NCBI GenBank assembly: GCA_911728455.2
Contig: OU452229.1
Span: forward strand, 16,340,076-16,404,075
DNA from: Marthasterias glacialis
Lineage: Eukaryota; Echinodermata; Asteroidea; Forcipulatida; Asteriidae
Length of the DNA: 64,000 nucleotides
Direction of reading: 5' to 3'
Program-made: the position numbers and the translations under genes
Notes under the pieces: generated by a model
Told to the model about the DNA's origin: nothing
The model's database searches: none
The model's input: the letters and a program-made list of their open reading frames with translations, nothing else
Shown here: piece by piece, positions 1 to 13,364 of the stretch
How the letters are laid out: each line of letters opens with the position of its first letter
Position numbering within the stretch: position 1 is the first letter of the stretch

Positions 1-3000
1 AAAAAGAACAGCACAAATCATGCTGTGTTAGGACTTCACCAAAGTAACGTGTCAGTGTCAGATAGACCCAATGCAGATGTCTCATCCCCACTTAATCGGA
101 CACTTAATGGTGTTTACATACGGGATAAGACACAAGTTTAGCCCCGCCCATACCAAGGGATGCGCTGCTTTCTCGTTTTAATCATCACTGATGGGAGGTC
201 TCTTGAGATAATGGAAACAGTTCGACTGTGTCCGGCGGCTGTTTTATGAGTAAAAACAAAAATAGTACGACCCCATTGTTAACGCAAAGCCGTGTCATTG
301 TAATTAAACTCATTAGGCGGCTGCGTAGAATTTTAAATAACGTTTTTGTCTTGTGGTATTTTTTCCCCTACTTATTAAGGTATTTGTTTTTCATATTATG
401 GTCCTCACTCTCGGGATACTAATTGCCACGTTTTGTTCCACGATGGAGGTGTACTGGCTTAATGGATGATGAGTTTTCCGCTGGCTCATCGCTCAAAATG
501 TCTTAATTCGGGTTTTCCCCCTCCCAACATTACAAGGTGTGCCAATAGCGATCTTAGGATCATGGATCCCGAAGCCGCAGCCAATGCTTTAACTGGAAGC
601 CATCACTAAAGTCAGAGACAAAGCCATGTTTCGTGAAGGTTTGTTACCATTTTCTTAATATTTGAACTGCTGTCCGGTCGCCTGCTGAAGACCATGCAGT
701 AAAGTACACTGTTCGAAACTAGTCTCAATTCCGTTCAGTCTCAGAATCACCACTTCTCGCAAAAGAGAGATTTAACCCCCACTGTTGTTATACTCGCTAG
801 CTTATCTTCTATGGCACAACATTATTAACACATATGAGAGACAGGACAATCCCCGCCATGGAAGAAGTTGTCATTTGCTTGACTCGTCATAAAACAGCCG
901 CCGTGAGCAAACATGACCAGTGTGATGACGAGGATGACTTTCTCTCATCATTATGTTCAATGGTGCGATACTGGGTACATAGACGACACCTCAACACCTG
1001 GGATGAACATACGAGCCAAAAATTACATCTGTTTCATGACGAAGACAGGCAGAAAATACACAACTCTATATCATCAAACCTACGCTATAATATAAGGAAA
1101 AAACTTTGCATTTCTGGTTATACTCGTTCGAAGCCGTTGGTAAATGCTGACGGCTGTTTGAGGGATGACACGTTTATTTGCCTTACGGAAGACTTCATTC
1201 CTACATTTTAGTTATTACTCGTCAACTCACTGCTAATTAGTAATATAAACTGACCGATCCGAGTTCGGAGAAGAAGACGTGGTTAGTAAATAGTCGTTGA
1301 AATTTTATTGCAAAGTGGCTACACAATTAATGTTACTACTTGTCATTAGAAGACATTTTGATGTTAAAGTTAACGCCCTCGAAAATGAAAGGTTATTCCA
1401 AAGCTAATTGGGACAATTGGCATCAACAATAGTTTTATTATACATAATTATAGTCTTGTTGTCTTTCACATTGAACCACGGCTCTCAAGAGCATCTTAAA
1501 TTTTTTTCTATAGATATTACATGTCAATGAAAATATTGATGAAGGAAGAGCACATTCAATCCAATTCAATATCTAAATAAATGTATTTAGATAAAAAGAG
1601 GAAGATTGGTACAGAACGAGAAACTGGTGTTTTTCAAGCAAATTCCATCTACAATCTACAATTATGGTACCACCATACGTTTGTTTTTCTTTTCCAATAA
1701 ATTATGATATTCTCTTCAGTGACTTAATTACTGGGAAGTATTTAAACTCCCACATTGTAATGGAAAGTTGTAGATGTTTTTTGAAACTTTCAGACTTTCT
1801 TAAAAATTGGGCCACCGTGCTCGAGGTTTTCATCCACTGGGTAAATTCTACCGCCTGAGAGCCAAGAGCATGCACGCCCCTGTTCACGCGATACCTGAAA
1901 TAACTGCTCAGTACCAGGAAAGTGTGAATCGCTCCTAGGAGTGGAGGATGTTTGCCTAATCCATGGCCAAGAAAGCCGCGGACGTATCAAAAAAAGAAAA
2001 AAAAAAAAAAAAAAAAAAGAGAGCATTTTATTCCATGTTTTACGGTACCCTGTCGCCAGTCATGGAGATCGTTCAATAGCTTACTGTCGCGCTCAATCGT
2101 CCCTATATAAATCGGCTTATTTGCTAGACTTTTCGGTGTCTTTTATGGTCTTGTGTGTCTCCTACTACTTTCCTAATGATCTCAGTTATACTTGCCGTGT
2201 ACTACTAATCACATTGCTCATCATGTCCCATAATACAGTCAGAAATACGTGTTTACAATGTGGCTGACTCCAGCTTGCCAGATCATCTTCAACACAAAAG
2301 CCATAATCTGATTGGCTCTTTGTCTGCATTAAGTGGGTAAAAACCGCGAGTGGAAGCCAACCAAAGAACTCGCACTGTCTCCTTGAGTAACTGATCTGCC
2401 GGGAGTTTATGACAGGCCCTATCATTGACGATCAAATAAAGACGACGGTTCGATTTCTTTAATCTCTTCAAGAAGCTAATGTTAAGTGTGTGTTTTGATT
2501 ATCGAGAGTTCCGATCCTTGAAGAGGATGTTCCAATAGACCCTTTCGGAGTGCTCGCTGGACTGGAACGCCTGGCGTCCAGTGGGTCAGTCAGAGACACA
2601 AAAGAGAGAACAGTCCGAGTACCAAGACATCCCGGAGGACGTCCAAATCATTAACGCAAAAATAAACTCCATACCTGTTTATGACGATTTATATTCTTCA
2701 TTTTTGCTTCGAGAAGTAAACGAATTCTACATTTTACAAGTTAGCTCATCCATGCGAAAACGGTCTTCCAAAATCTGGGGGTCGGTTCGAGTGGGGTTTT
2801 ACCCCGAGTTGGAATTTGAAAGATTTGTGGCTTTATAGGAGGCGACGTCCTGATGGGACTTGTTGACGCTGTTTCTGCATTACTCACATGTCATTTAACA
2901 TGAAAGGAGGAACCAGAGAGAGGTCATCATACAACAATGCAAGGTTTCGATCTATAATGACTCCTAGAAGATCTCATCGAGTCGTACGTTTTTTTTTAAT

Positions 3001-3529
3001 CCAGGCAAGAGGATGGGGGAAAGATTAGTTATAGGTGGACACTACTCAAATAATACAATTTCATTACTTCCAGTTGACAAGTCTATGGCAGGCTATACAC
3101 ACTTCCCTGAAAATGTGAACTGCTGTCATACATTGTGGAACATTTTGCGTATAAAAACAACCTACATTCCTCGTGTATGCAGAGCAACGAAAAAGAAAAA
3201 AATGACAAGGAATGCAGTACGCCAAATATACACACGCTACAAAACACGTTATAAGCTATTTGCCGATTTCGTAATAACCCTTTTTAAGTTTTTGATGAAT
3301 TTCAAACAATTGTTGATTGCGTACACTTGTTGATAACTTTATACGATGTAGGTTTGACATCGGCAACAGCTCTCAGACAAATTTTGTCATATGAATTGAA
3401 AAGTAGATTTAGCATACTTACATTTTTTTTTGTATGTATGTGAGAATGTTTGTCATGAAAGCGACTAACGGACTGATAGTTATCTTTCAGCCAAGACTTA
3501 AGTCGGTGGTGTTAAAATACCGGGTACGT
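1..3529. other. Intergenic, no gene recognised
   Basis: AT-rich sequence with an A-rich run at about 1988-2018. The longest open frames (834-1211 and 2581-2838, plus strand) give proteins of 125 and 85 residues that match no family I know and show no splice context. I see no RNA gene. Confidence 0.5.
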
Positions 3530-3530
3530 A

Positions 3531-3738
3531 ACACTCCAAAAAATAAAAGTGTAAACCAACATTTTAAGAGTTCGGTCAAATTGAAGAGTTGAATTTACAC
3601 TGTTAAAAGTTAAATCTCAGCTTCTGAAACGCTAGTTTGACACCTTGTATTAGTTGAATCTAACTTTATGGAAATGTTGTCACTGGCCAAACTCTTTAAG
3701 TGTTGATTTAACACTTTCATTTTTTGAGAGTGCACTCT
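3531..3738. mobile_element. Palindromic MITE-like repeat
   Basis: The left arm starts ACACTCCAAAAAATAAAAGT and the right arm ends ACTTTCATTTTTTGAGAGTG. The reverse complement of the right arm aligns with the left for roughly 50 bases, including AAGAGTT.GG(T/C)CA. The interior is short and non-coding. This is typical of a degenerate fold-back DNA element. Confidence 0.5.
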
Positions 3739-5984
3739 CAAAATGATACTCGTCGAGTTTATACTTTATATTTACATAAAACAAATTGAATCTAAAAGTG
3801 TGATAAAAAATATTTTTTACCATTAATACAGAGATTATGAGTTTCTTCCAAGTAGTGAAAAGAATGTTCAAAATATCAATCATTGATCGAGACATATTAC
3901 ACAAAAAAGTGATATTTTTCTCTTTTAGCGTTTTGTTGGCTTGATAATGCTGGTACAGCGATGGCCTAATGCGAACATTCATCAACTTTAGAAGGAACTC
4001 TGTCCCAAGATAGATTGGTCGACATTGGCGCCGGTTAGATCGTAAATAATTAAGAAGGCAAGCCCTTTGAAAGCATCGGGAAAGAGGGACAAATCCAAGG
4101 AATGACCCGTCTCCCACGACTAAGCTTCATTTTATTAAGCTCAATCACGCATGGTCTCAGCGAGCGATGATGATTGTCAGCAAGAGATGGGGGACTGAGA
4201 ACCGCTGCTCCCCGTACGGCACGCTCGCTCGCAATGCCGACCTTGGGCCGCGGCTTAGTGCAGCTAAAGTCACCAGGATTACGCTTTCCCGTAACAAAAA
4301 TCATGGTTTTAAGACAAATATTGAAAAAAAATATATGAATGAGCATGAGAAGGATGAAGGGAGGGCAGGGAAAGGGAATTAATTCTGTTTTCGGTGACAT
4401 TTCGACTGTTAATTGAGAATGTTGAGTTTAAATTATGGAAAACGTTGTAACTCTGTCAGATGCAATTAAGGTTTGAGCCAACCTTATTAACTCATGAATC
4501 CAAGCAATAAAAAACAGTAACTTTCTGTTTGCCCCTCCATTTAAAATGTAATATCGAATTGAACCACCATGTCGTAGAATCAAGCAGCCGATTTAACCAC
4601 TTTAAGTTCATACAGAAAGAAAGAAAGAAACAGATTAAGGCAAATTTAGCAACACGCGTCACAAGCAACTGGAACAATTAATATCGCAAGTGTTGGCTTG
4701 TAGTTTAACGAACAGCAAAGAGAGATAATTAATTGGAGATTTGGAGTAATGTTATGAAAGTGCATGCCGCCATTGACCGGAATTTACCTTGCCTTCCTTT
4801 CCATAAAGAAGAGGAAAAACAGGAAGAAGAAAAAAGAACAAAGACAAAAATGGTCAACAGAAAAAAAAGATAACATCATCGGGGTATAGTCTAAAGGACA
4901 ACCCGCTTATCTCCTTGTGTTAATTTTAAAGTATCGATACATTGGTTTTTGGAAATAGTGTGTTTGTCAATGTTAACTGAATACTCAAATCCACTTGAAA
5001 TTATCTACAATACTATAAATAAAAAACCCATTTTCAGAAAAATTACCACAGGACCTTTGAGTAAACAAAACAACAATGCACAAGAGATCTTTATCCTGGC
5101 CATTTTGATTTCCCATAAAACTCAATACAACCTTCCGAGGCTAAAAATAAATGGCCAGATGCCTTGAAACGACAATTAGAACACCATCGCTTAAAAATGG
5201 AACCTTTTTTATAGGAAGTTTTGTACACAAACCGAGCCAGACATGCCGTGCATGACGTCACACCGCTGCAATTTGTCGACGATTCTAAGGTGTTCAGTTG
5301 GAAAGATAATTGCATTTTAAGTGCCTTTAACACAACCGTTTTGTGATTTCTTACATTAAGATTAACATATCCGCAATAACACTATAATCATTTCTATCAC
5401 AAAGGTGATTTCTTTTGAGAATTTTGAATCCGTATATGGGCATCGTGTCGGGGCCTTACGTCACGCACGGAGAGCCCGGCTTAACGCGCTTTTCTGTCAC
5501 ACGCTTCTCTACCTTCAACTGATGGAACAACATCACATTAAATGAAAAGTTGCCGCACAGGCTAGAACATAATATAATCCAGATATTCTTTTACACTACT
5601 CCGTGTACAGACAGTCCAAACTCAGACGAGAACCCTTTAAAAACACGAATGAGAGTAGGAGGCGGGCGGGGGGGGGGGGGGCTGGTATCCAAATAGATTG
5701 GTCTCAACTTAATATCAATATTCCATCTGGAAAACAGCTCTAAACTCTTGGGTGGATGCACACAATCAAGTACATTTTGTTTATTTAAAAACAAATGTAT
5801 GGATAAACGTTAGGGAGGGAGATAGTTTATATAGACCACGTCACAATATTTACAAAAGGAATGAACTTGTGCGTTCTAGGGCATTTTCTGGCAGGCAGAT
5901 ATACTGGTCAAATGAGATATGTTCATTTTTGTTACGCTAAGCAACAAGCCACAAGGGAAACTGTCTGGTTAAATTTTTGAATGA
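3739..5984. other. Intergenic, no gene recognised
   Basis: Mostly AT-rich. A moderately GC-rich patch at about 4160-4290 has open frames on both strands but no recognisable protein. A long G-run lies at about 5665-5680. Confidence 0.45.
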
Positions 5985-6125
5985 ATTTTTGGGGTGAACA
6001 AAGAAAATTGACTGGAGCGGGATTTGAACCTGCGACCACCGAGTGATGTCGGTACGTTGAACTGGTGGTCGCAGTTTCAAATCCCGCTCCGACCAGTCAA
6101 TTTTTCTTTGTTCACCCCAGAATTT
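5985..6125. mobile_element. Near-perfect palindrome with tRNA-like arms
   Basis: The left arm (about 5985-6040) and right arm (6064-6125) are inverted copies that read TGGGGTGAACAAAG at the ends and GGAGCGGGATTTGAA internally, around a 23-base spacer (6041-6063). On either arm the T-arm-like string GTTCAAATCCCGCTCC resembles a tRNA B box with the end of the acceptor stem. Best read as two inverted copies of a tRNA-derived repeat end, or a palindromic MITE. It is not a functional tRNA: no complete cloverleaf is seen. Confidence 0.6.
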
Positions 6126-6524
6126 ATTTGGTTACGTCAATATTTAACATTTAGAACTGTAAAAAAACAAAACAGCTGGACAAGTTTTGAATTGTGCCCC
6201 TTTCTTCAAAAATTGAACAGTACAATCTCCTTAAGATGAAAGATATTATGGTTTCAACCACAGAGCTGTGTACAAATTAAGGATCTTTTTGTAAATTTGT
6301 GATATGTCAGGTTATACGGTCAATTACTAAAACACAAACGTCTCCTCTCTTTTCTTTGTATAGACAAACTGTTGGAAATACAATTTTATGCTTAGTCAGA
6401 AGGATCCACTATATAGTAAGTAATACTTTTCACTGGATGAAACTTATTTGGATAAAAATTGAAAGGATGTAAATTTCAGGATAATTATGCTGCTCTGCAC
6501 TAAACTTTACACCTGAAACGAACA

Positions 6525-6720
6525 TTTGACGTCAGCTCGTGGGTTCGAATCCCACCCGAGGAATATGCCTGTAAAATATTCGCACAAGACTCGGGTACAG
6601 TGCTTGACAAACACATCGGTGTATGGGTAAAAACAACAGATAACGTTGTAATAGTTTATATTTTTCAGTATCATATTGCTTCCGATGTGCTGTCTTTAAC
6701 ATGGAAAAAATAATATCAAG
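6525..6720 (+). mobile_element. 5'-truncated tRNA-derived SINE
   Basis: Contains a B-box-like GGGTTCGAATCCCACCCGAG, then GACTCGGGTACAG and CACATCGGTGTATGGGTAAA. The same series of motifs occurs in the same order at 50395-50600. The A-box half is missing here. A 27-base A-run follows at 6728-6754 and may or may not be the element's tail. Confidence 0.6.
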
Positions 6721-6754
6721 TGAGGCCAAAAAAAAAAAAAAAAAAAAAAAAAAA

Positions 6755-9700
6755 CATCATTTGACTTCAACTGGAAATTTTCTGGCATATCCGCTTTCAT
6801 CAAACTTGTCCTTCAGAACCTGTGTTTTAGTCACTTTCCTAAAAAACATCTTGGTTGATTCCCCTAAAAAGATAGCAGACCGGAGATAACCCTCTTCGTA
6901 GCTGCACAGGAACGAGTCAGTCCGGCCGGCCGTTAATTTATCCGTTTTGTTTGATTAGTTTTATCATTCGGGTACGTCGAACTCGCACTTAAAATCTTCT
7001 AAATAATGCGCCGGTCATGTGGATGCTAATGGTCTTCTTGTTGCTATTAGAAGAGCCAGGAAAGGCTGGGAGTTGGCAGTCTGATTTCTGAGATAGCTTT
7101 GCGACGCTTGTACCGCCAGCCTCTCCGCGGCCGTGACATTGGGAGGGCGGTGATGCTACGAGGTGATAACGGGGCGAGTGAGGCTTCCACGTGCCGATAG
7201 GAAAATGTAAAATTCACGGTTATGTCAACAAATCGGCCAGATCTCGAACTGGACGGAGTAACTCCGTTCATGCGAGTCATAAGTGATCTTATAATGCTGT
7301 ATCAGTCATCAGTGAGTGCCAATCGAGTGCATTAGCTGTTAAAAACACTGCGCTGGAGATCAGAACAATAATAAGAGAGACTGGGAGACAAAACTGGTCC
7401 CTGGCACGTTTTTTTGGAGAGTTTCTTCTTCACAGTCAATCTCGAGACATTCTCTTAGCTGGCTATAACAATCAAAGAGCTTTATCTCGACGTACGTGGG
7501 ATGGACAAATGGGTGGGGCTGTGGGGGGAAATGAGGGCTTAATAAAACCGCTAAAGACGCATTGATAGCGATGTCCATTAATGGATTAAAACAAATGCCA
7601 AGGTAATTTACTTCTTTTACACTGTTGATATTGAATATACTGCAACGGTAACTCAAGTATCGAATAACCGCAATGATTGCTTTGTCCTAGAACCCCCCCC
7701 CCCTAAAAAAGGAAAAAATAATATGTAATAAATCAATCAATGAATAAAATGCATGATAATAATACAAATAAAATTTAGATAAATAAATAATAATTAAATA
7801 GATCAAAAAAAAAAAAATAAATAAATGAAAATAAATAATTTAATAAATAAATAAACAAAATATAATTTATAAAAAAAATACGAATATAATTTTAATTCAA
7901 ACAGAAAATAAAATAATAATAACAATAATAATAATACAATTACTATAAAAATAAATAAATAAATAGGTCTAAAATTATATTTAAAAAAATATAAATATAC
8001 TGAGAATACTTTTGTTAGTAAAATGTGGATGATATTGGGTGATAAATCTCTTAGAGGACAATAAACAAATAGGCCCAAAAGAAAAGAAAAAAAGGCTCGC
8101 TAGTTGCTTATTGAGATCAACAGTTTAGCTCGCACATGTAAGCTACTTGAAATACCTGTATTTTTACGCGTGACAGTAAAGTACCTTAATAGTTCAGTAT
8201 AGATGCAAATTGACGAAAATCTTGACCTTAATCGTCAATCAGACCTAAATATGGAGCAAAACCTTTTTTTCAGGAGGATATCCTTTCGGTAAATCATTTT
8301 CTGAAAAGTTTTGTGCAGATCCATGTGCAATGAATGAATGGGGTTCTTCATTCAAGAAGACCGTGCAAATTATGCAGGGCTGGAGAAATGGGTCATACGT
8401 GCTTCCTGGTCTTGTGCTGTTGTGGCTGAACTCAAAATTGAACTTCGTTAGAAGTTGTCTTTGTAACTCACCATGACACGCAAGGATCAGCCTTTCTCTT
8501 TATTGCCCGATTCAGAAACTGTTTTTCTACCTTGTGAAAAGAAGATGCGATTTCAATATCACGACTTCTTTAGTACTATATAGGCCCATGCGATTTGTCA
8601 ACACGTTTACATTTATATTCATTAAAATTAACCCAGTTGTGTGAATAATCGGTAATGCCACAGCTTGTTATAAATTCTCACCCTGCAGTATTGATGTTAT
8701 TATGTGACATCCTTGACAATCAAATGGGCCTACCACACACTATTAACACGCAAGAAAAAGACCACACCTTTCTTAATAGACAAAGTTGAATATTATACGC
8801 TTACCCTTGGCATAATTGTACAACTTATTATCGCTTGACTTCCCCTCTCCACATAAATTCGGCAAAACAAGAATAAACAGTTTACGGACATCAGAAATTT
8901 AATCGAGGCTCAGAGGACAGTTACCATGATGCTTTTATTCGGAATCAACCGCTTTTTGTTTGTTTGTAGTTTCTTATATTTTTAAGCGCGGTTTTCCCCG
9001 CAATAATGTTGGCAATAATTTTCGTGTTTTCTTTATTACAAACCATAGAGATGGGAGCCACCTCGATACAAAGTCTTGTTTCTTTTTGAACAAATCATTT
9101 GTGATTTAACTCTTTCTCTCTCTCTGTCATACACAGGATCTCTTTGCATAGTTTAAATACTTGATATTTCCATCGCGATGAAAAACAAACTCATCAGTCA
9201 CTCATGTCCACCCGTTCCATGTCCTTTTGGTCTATTTTCCCCTCTACCTCATAAAATGAATGAATTTGCATCGAATAAAACAATGAAAAAAAAAACACAC
9301 ATGTAAAACTTTCCCCAGCACTTATTATTTTTTATAAGTTGCACCTCCCCCCCCCCCTTCGTCTCAGGGCGAATGGATACAACAACTTGCATACTGCTTC
9401 TCTGTAGAGCTTGCCTTACATTGTTTGCTCCCCACAAGCTTTCTATTAATGAGTATACTATAAAGTGGCTAGTCTACGCCAACATTTACGGTCGATCCTC
9501 ACACTTTACACATGACAGTCCCCTTCACTAATTAAACTTGACTACGTAATCATACCAATCAAATAAAGGTTACACCGAGGCGACTACGTGCGATTTAACG
9601 GCTCTGACACATTCGCCACGGTACAACCCCCTCCCCCAACCGGTCGGGGGTGTTAGAACTACAGGCGTAACTTCCTCATGATGAGTTCATAATGGACCTG

Positions 9701-12700
9701 GGGGTCTCTCGGGGGCCTGGTTCAGGGGTGAGCCGTTGTTGGGTCTATCAGTCTCTCGTCAATAATTAATGGCCGTGCATACTCCGGACCCAGTTTACGT
9801 TATAATATTGCCTGTGTTTGACGAATGGTTTCGCAAAGGCAACTGCGGGGGCGGGGGGGGGGGGGGCACTATTTCTAAACTGCAGTCTGGTAGAAGGTAG
9901 GCTGGGCGGAGCGAGGCGGGGCGGGGGGAGGGGAGAAGACTTTACGCGGGGAGTGGTTTTCTTAATGTAAATATTAACATTTCTATGAGTGAATACATTG
10001 GGTTCAATTTGAAAGTTCTGTTATTCCATGTTCATCGTAACTGTCCCTGAAAAACCACGTAAATAATCATGTAGGCCTGAAGTCTTTTCGTGTGAAACTT
10101 TAAGATCACCTCACACATTGATCACCTAAATGCATTACAATGGAGAAATTAACTTAAGAACCCGAGGACATTTTCCATCCTAAAATGAAGCTGCATTATT
10201 TTTCTTATCTTCTGTATATTATGTATATCCTACCGGCGAAATGTACCCACAGTCCGTAGACTAATCTGTATTGAGGACGGGGAAGGGGAAGGGTGTTAGA
10301 TGGTTATAAGAAAAATATATATATATATAATAAAATAAATTAAAACATGGGTTGTTGGGAAATTAGCTTTCGCACAATGCTTACCAATCAAAACGGCCTG
10401 TAGTATACATTATGTAAATACAATTTTTTAATGGCATCAAAGGGGCATTAATATTACAAAAGAAGAAGTATCTTTTATCAAATGGAAATGGGGGAAAACA
10501 CAAGCATATCATTTCTAAATGGCGAATCAAATGCACAAATATGCACAAATGAAAGTAACTGAAGCAACGAAAAATATCCCCAAACTAACAAACACTTCAA
10601 TATTTAACATAAACAGTTATAATTGATAAGGCGCTATTCCATCAAGATCATAGCGCACATAAAAGAACTAAACATGAAAAAAGATAAGTCTGAAGAGCTT
10701 CATGAAATAGAGATAAATTAACAGATTCCCTAATGACAGGAGGAAGATTGTTCCAAATCAATGGTTCAGCTACACTGATAGCTTTTTCAGTGATAGTGAC
10801 AGTGTAATATTTAGATTAAAATATTTTGTCGATTTGAGGAGGAAACAAAAATACAACCTCGTTGCACTTTCCCTCAGCATATTCAAATTTAATCTTCGGT
10901 TACTACAGTTAGTAAACTGTGGCGCACTTAATACATGCGCCCACTCTGTCCGCCAATTGGGGAGAGTCAAAATGTACGCCAAAGGAATTGAATTTCCCAA
11001 ATGGTTGAAATGACGAACGTTGATTGTGCGGAGGTGCGTTTCGCATTGTGCAAGGGGTCAATACCTGCATTAATATTGAACAATTCTGCACGGGTCAATG
11101 AGCACACGCGCCGAAAAGGGGTTGCGCATGCGTTCTTTTCTCTATTAAGCATTTAACGTTTAAAATTGCAAGCATTCAAAGCATCCAAATAATCTGAGAA
11201 AGCACAATTTGGTAGGCTGGTACCTTTGGTATCAAAACTGGGATTCGGCTTCATAAAACTGTTAAGAAGAAAAATGTATTTTGCTGAGCAAAATAAGAAA
11301 GAAGACCAGTCACGTAGGGACATTGTATTGGATTGGTGACCCATTTCTGCTGAGCGGTATTTTTTTTCTTCTCTTGAGCAAATTGTTTTGGCACTAAAAC
11401 GGTAAATTATCTCAACGTGTACATGTGTTTTGAACCAATGGTAAACATTCGCATCACCTCTCATTCGACCCCGGGCTGGTTCCGTTTTGAATTGTGTACA
11501 ATAACTGTGCAATAGCGCTTTACCGATACACGGTATCAAATCAAGATGGTCCATGGACGTTCCGATGAATTGAGGCACAGTTGTAATTCTAACAGATTAG
11601 GTCTTTCGAATTTTCAGGCTCGAGTTCCAAGATTTAATTGAGTTGTTGCTTGATTTACTGACGGAATTTGGGGGGATTCAATGGAACACAAAAGCCTTCC
11701 CAATATACACTCCGTTCACGAGCTGGTCCTCCACTGGTGAAGAATTAATACCTGCTGTTTTCAACGGGTGCGACTGAATACAGCGAGTCTTCCGCCAAGA
11801 AATTCCTGGACAAAGTAACAATTTGCGTTGCAAATCCACAAAAGAATCTGTTAATTGGTTCTGTGTCTCCCGGGAACGCCAGCTATCAAAACGGTTGTAA
11901 GTGTTCTCAACGCCAAGTAGCTTGCCCTCATCCCCATGCACGCTATATACGATGAAATGGAGACTTCACTGTGCAGCGGCCCGATGTAACGATTTAAACT
12001 CAATTTCTACAAATTTCTCCCAAATTAACCAATCATACCTCGACGTCCACTGGAGGCAATCATGCCGAAGAGTCGTCTATAATAGAGTTATTAGTAGCAC
12101 CGTTCAAGATTGAGTTGATTTATTCTCCAAGTCTGAACTAACGTACGGAAGGGCAATCCCCGACTTAGCATTGATACATTCACCCTTGAAGAGGAGAAGA
12201 CAAACTTACAAACTGCGCTCTCACGTCAGTAGTCGAAATCCTTTCATATCAGCAAGACGTAGTCAATAAACTTGGATTAGCTTCATACATGGAATCATCG
12301 CTCGACTGCAGAATATGTAATCATAATGTTTAACGCTTGTTTTGTTGTTAATCATTGCAACTTCACGCTCGTCTGGGTTTGTCGCAGCACCGGGTTCATC
12401 TCGCCGTGGACGAGGCTGCATCGCTGCCTCTGCGCATCGCCGAGTCCCTACGGTGCTCCAGAGGCTGGGCCCGGCAGCTGGGTCGGCCTGGCCGCGGTAC
12501 GCTTGATTACTCCGAGAACAGGCTATTCTTGCTGGATTACAGTAATGCTTCCATTACCTGCTACATGGAGACTTGCTGTACCTAAGAAGGATTTTCATTG
12601 TAAGCTTTGGAGTGATACATACATCAGTCTTATAAAAGATTTATCGGTTGTGCAGTGTGTCTTACCAACTCAGCTTTTTCATACAGTTGTTAAAAACCAA

Positions 12701-13114
12701 GCTTTTTTTCGCTAGACAATCAAACATTTACGAAAGATTCAAAAGCAACCATAGGCAGCCCGTCAGCTTCGCACTACCGACCGCATTAACAAAGTAACAA
12801 TAATGAAGATGTCAACACACAGAGTAAACACGTCTCACCCCACTCCTTAGCCTGTTTATAAATCAACATTTTTTTAGAACTAATACGCGCGAACGAGCAC
12901 ATAATTACGGTTACATTTAATAGCAAGCAACCGAAGACGCGTGTTATTTATTATCATTTGTTGAAAATTGTTCTTTTGTATCGTTAACAAACAGTGGCCT
13001 ACCGCAATACTGGGGCAAAATCACTCAGCGGCCGTTTTGTCTGGTTCCCATAAAATGTACTGGCAGTGGTCCTGCAATTTTCATATGTTGTGAAGGGAAC
13101 CAGACCATTTCACC
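6755..13114. other. Intergenic, repeats and low complexity only
   Basis: Contains an A-rich tetranucleotide-like tract of TAAA/AATA type (about 7720-8010), C- and G-runs (9345-9358, 9849-9866) and a region at about 10620-11100 with phrases such as AAGGCGCTATTCCATCAAG and AGGAAGATTGTTCCAAATCA that look like an old dispersed repeat. No coding exon recognised. A 142-residue open frame at 11153-11578 (minus) has no family resemblance. Confidence 0.45.
12355..12590. other. GC-rich island of unknown nature
   Basis: A sharply GC-rich block inside AT-rich DNA. It is open on the plus strand in two frames (12326-12715 and 12355-12585). The second frame gives a 76-residue product beginning MQLHARLGLSQHRVHLAVDE and ending just before a TAA. 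I recognise no family. It could be a coding exon, a CpG-rich regulatory element or a retroposed fragment. Confidence 0.3.
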
Positions 13115-13364
13115 CTACACTCTAAAATTAAAGATAGGCCGTGTTCGAATGAATGGCTTCGGCAGTGGCTACGGCCGGAACGCCGAGGATTCTTATTCTT
13201 CAACGTTGTCGTTGCAGCCAGCAGCCAGTAGCCGAAGTCCTTTGATTCGGACACGGCCTTAGTCAGAACAGCCTTACTTAATCATTTTTGACTAATCTTA
13301 GTCAAAATGTGGTCTAAAATGACTAATTAACGCTGTTTTGACTAAGTCAGTTTTTAGAGTGTAG
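13115..13364. mobile_element. MITE with CTACACTCTAAAA terminal repeats
   Basis: Starts CTACACTCTAAAA (13115-13127) and ends TTTTTAGAGTGTAG (13351-13364), a 13-14-bp terminal inverted repeat. The interior includes a smaller palindrome (13136-13259) that looks like an independent insertion, and a right half with repeated GACTAA/TTAGTC words. It has no coding capacity. Confidence 0.55.
13136..13259. mobile_element. Palindromic element, GGCCGTGT family (copy 1)
   Basis: Begins AGGCCGTGTTCGAAT and ends ATTCGGACACGGCCTT, with GGCTTCGGC and GCCGAAG in the arms. The second copy at 45896-46035 has the same end words (CGAATTCGG type, GCGGCCTT) and a similar length. A short fold-back repeat without coding capacity. 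Confidence 0.55.

Noticed and set aside
834..1211. 125-residue open frame
   Set aside because: No recognisable family, no splice or promoter context, and composition typical of chance frames.
6000..6120. A pair of tRNA genes
   Set aside because: Only T-arm and acceptor-like 3' halves are seen, arranged as a palindrome; no D arm or A box.
7803..8078. Leu/Phe/Tyr-rich membrane-like protein on the minus strand
   Set aside because: It is read from an A-rich TAAA/AATA tract and so is hydrophobic by composition only.
11153..11578. 142-residue open frame on the minus strand
   Set aside because: No family resemblance; neighbouring sequence looks like an old dispersed repeat.
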